From Fusarium oxysporum f. sp. lycopersici 4287 (Eukaryota; Ascomycota; Sordariomycetes; Hypocreales; Nectriaceae), in assembly GCF_000149955.1 (NCBI RefSeq), contig NW_017264846.1:436265-500264 (forward strand): 64,000 bases of DNA. The letters are read 5' to 3'. Within the stretch, counting starts at the first letter, position 1, and each line of letters begins with the position of its first letter. The notes under the pieces are model-generated. The model was not told the origin of the DNA and did no database searches. It saw only the letters and a list, made by a program, of their open reading frames with translations. Positions 61,625-64,000 of the stretch are shown here, piece after piece. The position numbers and the translations under genes were made by a program.

Positions 61625-61940
61625 ATGGGTCGCTATGTTTATACCAAAAAAAACATTATTGATGCTATATTCGATATGACTGAAGGTTCTCTATCACAAC
61701 ACCAGGCCTCCCATAAGTACGGTGTGCCTCGACCCAGGCATGTCAATAAATAAATCCAAATCAAATTGACCCTAGTTGGATTTGATTCGGATACGAACGA
61801 CTGGATTTGAATTTAATTTGAATTCATATGGGCACATTTGGATTTATTTGGATCTATTTGATTTCATTTATTTGTTGACAAGCCTGATCTCACCTATTGA
61901 ATTCGCAACCGAAACGGGAGACTGCGCGTGAATAGAGAGT
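61625..61940 (+). pseudogene. N-terminal fragment of a pogo-like transposase, interrupted by a MITE
   Basis: ATG 61625: MGRYVYTKKNIIDAIFDMTE then GSLSQHQASHKYGVPR, the psq HTH start of the family found at 33812 and 27936. After GVPR the sequence is interrupted by the inverted-repeat element 61735-61886; HTH-like coding appears to resume with LNSQPKRETARE before a stop. Nothing of the catalytic domain is present in this stretch. Confidence 0.65.
61735..61886. mobile_element. hAT-type MITE (about 152 bp)
   Basis: Starts CAGGCATGTCAATAAATAAA and ends, reverse complemented, CAGGCTTGTCAACAAATAAA: inverted repeats of about 30 bp with a few mismatches. CAGG-type ends are typical of hAT elements. 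No coding capacity. A clean 8-bp target duplication is not evident. It sits inside a pogo-like coding fragment. Confidence 0.65.
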
Positions 61941-62399
61941 ATTCGATACTAGCAATCAAGATCATAACAGACTAACATAAAATAGCCTTATATTGATTGA
62001 CATACCATGCTTCAGCTGCTGAGGATATGATTGCTAAACCCATACAGAGTCAAGCGAGAGTTGCATAGAAGAGAGTCAGGCGAGAAGCATGTGGAATCAG
62101 ATTCACAGCCCCAAAGTATGGTCCACGTTCCATATCCAGTCGCATGAACCTAGTGGTAATATGTGACGGTTCCCCTACTTGTAGTAAATTTTCAGGTGGC
62201 CTGACTACGCAAGAAAGGCCTCAAAGTAAGGGTGGTTGCAGGCCTCAGGCCTCTACGCAGGTCTCTCAGCTGCTGGGTATCTTGTGAACAATATTGAACG
62301 GGACAAGTACATGCTTTCAGAGATGATCTGCTGCGGAAGACATGGCTTGCACCGAGAAGAACTCCAGACTTGCGTATTGTGATATGCTAAAGTGATATC
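61941..62399. other. Spacer; decayed transposon sequence likely
   Basis: No gene recognised. Confidence 0.25.
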
Positions 62400-64000
62400 C
62401 AAGGGTGTGCTCAACTCAACGTATTTCAATATGTTGAATGGATTGACGATCAACGTCAACTCAACGTCAATCAATATCGAATACGGATTACATAAACATC
62501 AATCCATTTTGAGTTATCATTGATTGAATGGATTGAAGGTGGTGGATTTAGGGTAGCTGGTATTAGGACATGATTCCTGAAGAGATTTTGGCATCTTGAA
62601 TAGGTTTAGTCCGTGCGATCCACCCTTCCCGTTACACTAACTTTAATATGGTTTAGCTCATCACTTGGGGTTTTTTCCCTCGGATCAGTGCCGACGCGCT
62701 CCATGTTCGCGTTCTTCCGCGACCGTGATCCAGCTGGACGCTCTGAACCAGAAGGAATGGAGTCTACATCGCCCTCCACGAACGACGTTGACCTGTTATC
62801 TTCCGCAACACTTGCAGTGGCTTCTTTAGCGACGCCAGCTCCCAGCCTGCAAGAGGAAACACCACATGAAGAAGTAGAACATCAGTACCTCTGGCGTTGC
62901 TTCCCGGATTACGTGTGGTCCCAACGCGTCCGAGATACGCCATCGTGGGTATGGGGTTTCGGGTATGATGTTGAGGATTCTTCTGGTAGTCGGCGGTGGG
63001 TCTGCAGGCGCTGCATCCAGAACAAGAATCCCAAACCCAGAAGCTTCGCGGAGATGGGAATCCAGAATGCGAACGCCCATTTATTCAAGGGCCATGGAAT
63101 ACGCGCTCCCCCTGACAAGACGAAATCAGCCGCTGAGAAAAAAGCCGAGAAATTAAAGGCCAAGGATCAGAGGTCCATCGCCGAAGTGATGAAGCTCGAT
63201 ACGCGACTCCCGCGCGAACAAGACATTGCGAACAGTCTGGTCAAGGGTTTCGACCGCAAGCATTTCCAGCGCCTCCTACTCGAATGGATCATCGAGGAAA
63301 ACCACGCATTTAGCGTCTGTGAGCAAGGAAGACTACGCCAGATATTCGAATACCTTAACCCACTTGTCAAGATCACGGATGCCAATATTACCAGGACAAC
63401 CATCCGCCGCAAAGTTCTCTCGGCCTACGAAATGCACAAGGATAAGGTCGTCGCAGCGCTGAAGCAGTCATGCGGCCTGATTCACGTCTCCTTTGACGGA
63501 TGGAAGTTAGGCAACAGGCACAGCTTGTACGGGATTGCTTGTTTCTTTCGGGATGAGAATAGCCAGCCACGCAAGCTGGCGCTTGGTGTACCGGAATTGA
63601 GAACTCGCCATTTCGGACACAACATTGCGGCCGAAATACTGGACGTCCTTGACGCCTATGGTATCCAGGATAAGATTGGGTACTTCACACTGGACAACGC
63701 GGAAAGCAACGACAAGGCCATGGAGGTAATTGGTGGTGAGCTCGGGTTCGTCGGGTCGAGGAAGCGTGGGCGCTGCTTCGGCCATACGCTAAATCTCTCG
63801 GCCAAAGCACTGCTGTTTGGCCACAACGTCGAGGCTTTCGAAGAGCAGTTGTCAGGGGAAGCTGCTCTGTCTGAGGCAGAGCATACACTTTGGCGGCGCA
63901 AAGGACCTGTAGGAAAGCTGCACAACCTGGTGGTTGACGTCCGAAGGTCGGACCAACTTACTTATTTGCTGCGGAGTATACAACGCTCCGAATTCGATCT
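62400..64000 (+). mobile_element. 5' part of a hAT transposon, runs off the window
   Basis: Probable left end at about 62400 (CAAGGGTGTGCTCAACTCAA), followed by a subterminal zone rich in repeats of GAATGGATTGA (near 62437 and 62525) and in CAAC/GTTGA motifs, as hAT elements use for transposase binding. The transposase gene follows. The right end lies outside. Confidence 0.6.
62703..64000 (+). CDS. hAT-family transposase, 3' truncated by the window edge
   Basis: ATG 62703 (MFAFFRDRDPAGRSEPEGME) opens a frame of 432 codons with no stop up to the window end. A BED-type zinc finger has WVCRRC and NANAHLFKGHGI as Cys2 and His2 ligands (residues about 98-137). The RNase-H-like core begins with HVSFDGWKLGNRHSLYG (first Asp) and contains YFTLDNAESNDKAM (second Asp) and RCFGHTLNLSAKALLF. 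The helical insertion domain and C-terminal dimerisation region lie beyond the window. Unlike most transposases here it has no stop or frameshift in view, so it may be a young copy. The BED finger and hAT core place it confidently; the subfamily is not assigned. Confidence 0.9.
   Translation, partial: MFAFFRDRDPAGRSEPEGMESTSPSTNDVDLLSSATLAVASLATPAPSLQEETPHEEVEHQYLWRCFPDYVWSQRVRDTPSWVWGFGYDVEDSSGSRRWVCRRCIQNKNPKPRSFAEMGIQNANAHLFKGHGIRAPPDKTKSAAEKKAEKLKAKDQRSIAEVMKLDTRLPREQDIANSLVKGFDRKHFQRLLLEWIIEENHAFSVCEQGRLRQIFEYLNPLVKITDANITRTTIRRKVLSAYEMHKDKVVAALKQSCGLIHVSFDGWKLGNRHSLYGIACFFRDENSQPRKLALGVPELRTRHFGHNIAAEILDVLDAYGIQDKIGYFTLDNAESNDKAMEVIGGELGFVGSRKRGRCFGHTLNLSAKALLFGHNVEAFEEQLSGEAALSEAEHTLWRRKGPVGKLHNLVVDVRRSDQLTYLLRSIQRSEFD

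Noticed and set aside
1..64000. tRNA, rRNA, CRISPR arrays, bacterial operons
   Set aside because: Nothing with the needed structure was seen; intron-containing genes and transposon types show nuclear fungal DNA.

Overview
The window reads as nuclear DNA of a filamentous ascomycete (Pezizomycotina). Genes carry short GT-AG introns of about 40-140 nt, there are Zn2Cys6 regulators, a NACHT-WD40 receptor, a small secreted cysteine-rich protein and many DNA transposons. Several of the transposons carry stops of the CAG/CAA/CGA/TGG to TAG/TAA/TGA kind left by repeat-induced point mutation (RIP). The species cannot be fixed from the sequence. No tRNA, rRNA, CRISPR array or replication origin was recognised.

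Layout. 0.3-3.2 kb: a Nup98/Nup116-type nucleoporin on the minus strand. 3.2-5.8 kb: no gene, one MITE. 5.77-7.63 kb: a pogo/Fot-like transposon with perfect 48-bp inverted repeats. 8.1-15.2 kb: the main host-gene block, with a DUF7587-like protein, a Zn2Cys6 regulator, a secreted-looking protein-arginine deiminase (PAD) and a conserved-looking protein of unknown role. 15.2-23.8 kb: Helitron 1, with Rep and Pif1-helicase ORFs on the minus strand and, divergent from them, a two-exon companion gene and a FAR1/WRKY-GCM1 zinc-finger ORF. 24-28.6 kb: a second MITE, a RIP-damaged pogo-like element interrupted by another pogo-like element, and a LINE tail. 28.6-33.3 kb and 38.7-39.6 kb: truncated or broken host-type genes (rhodopsin-type receptor, SDR, MFS, Old Yellow Enzyme, MARVEL, phospholipase B) around one intact-looking small secreted protein. 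33.5-35.7 kb: a third pogo-like element. 36.2-37.7 kb: a C2H2/chromo-like protein. 40.7-43.6 kb: a NACHT-WD40 gene with one frameshift. 44.2-45.1 kb: a piggyBac relic. 46.2 kb: a HIG1/Rcf2-like gene. 48.9-50.0 kb: a three-exon Zn2Cys6 regulator. 51.5-59.8 kb: Helitron 2, in the opposite orientation to Helitron 1. 61-64 kb: a Helitron scrap, a pogo fragment split by a hAT-type MITE, and the 5' part of a hAT transposase that runs off the window.

Main observation. Both Helitrons, although diverged, carry a homologous accessory gene placed head-to-head with the Rep-helicase gene. The two accessory proteins share colinear motifs and a beta-rich segment that could be an OB-like fold. I propose a Helitron-encoded partner protein, comparable in position to the RPA-like genes of plant Helitrons; its function is inferred. 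In both elements the Rep and helicase parts are broken apart at the same domain junction. Other notable items are the PAD with all four catalytic positions, the transposon-in-transposon nests, and the NLR with four nearly identical 42-residue WD40 repeats.
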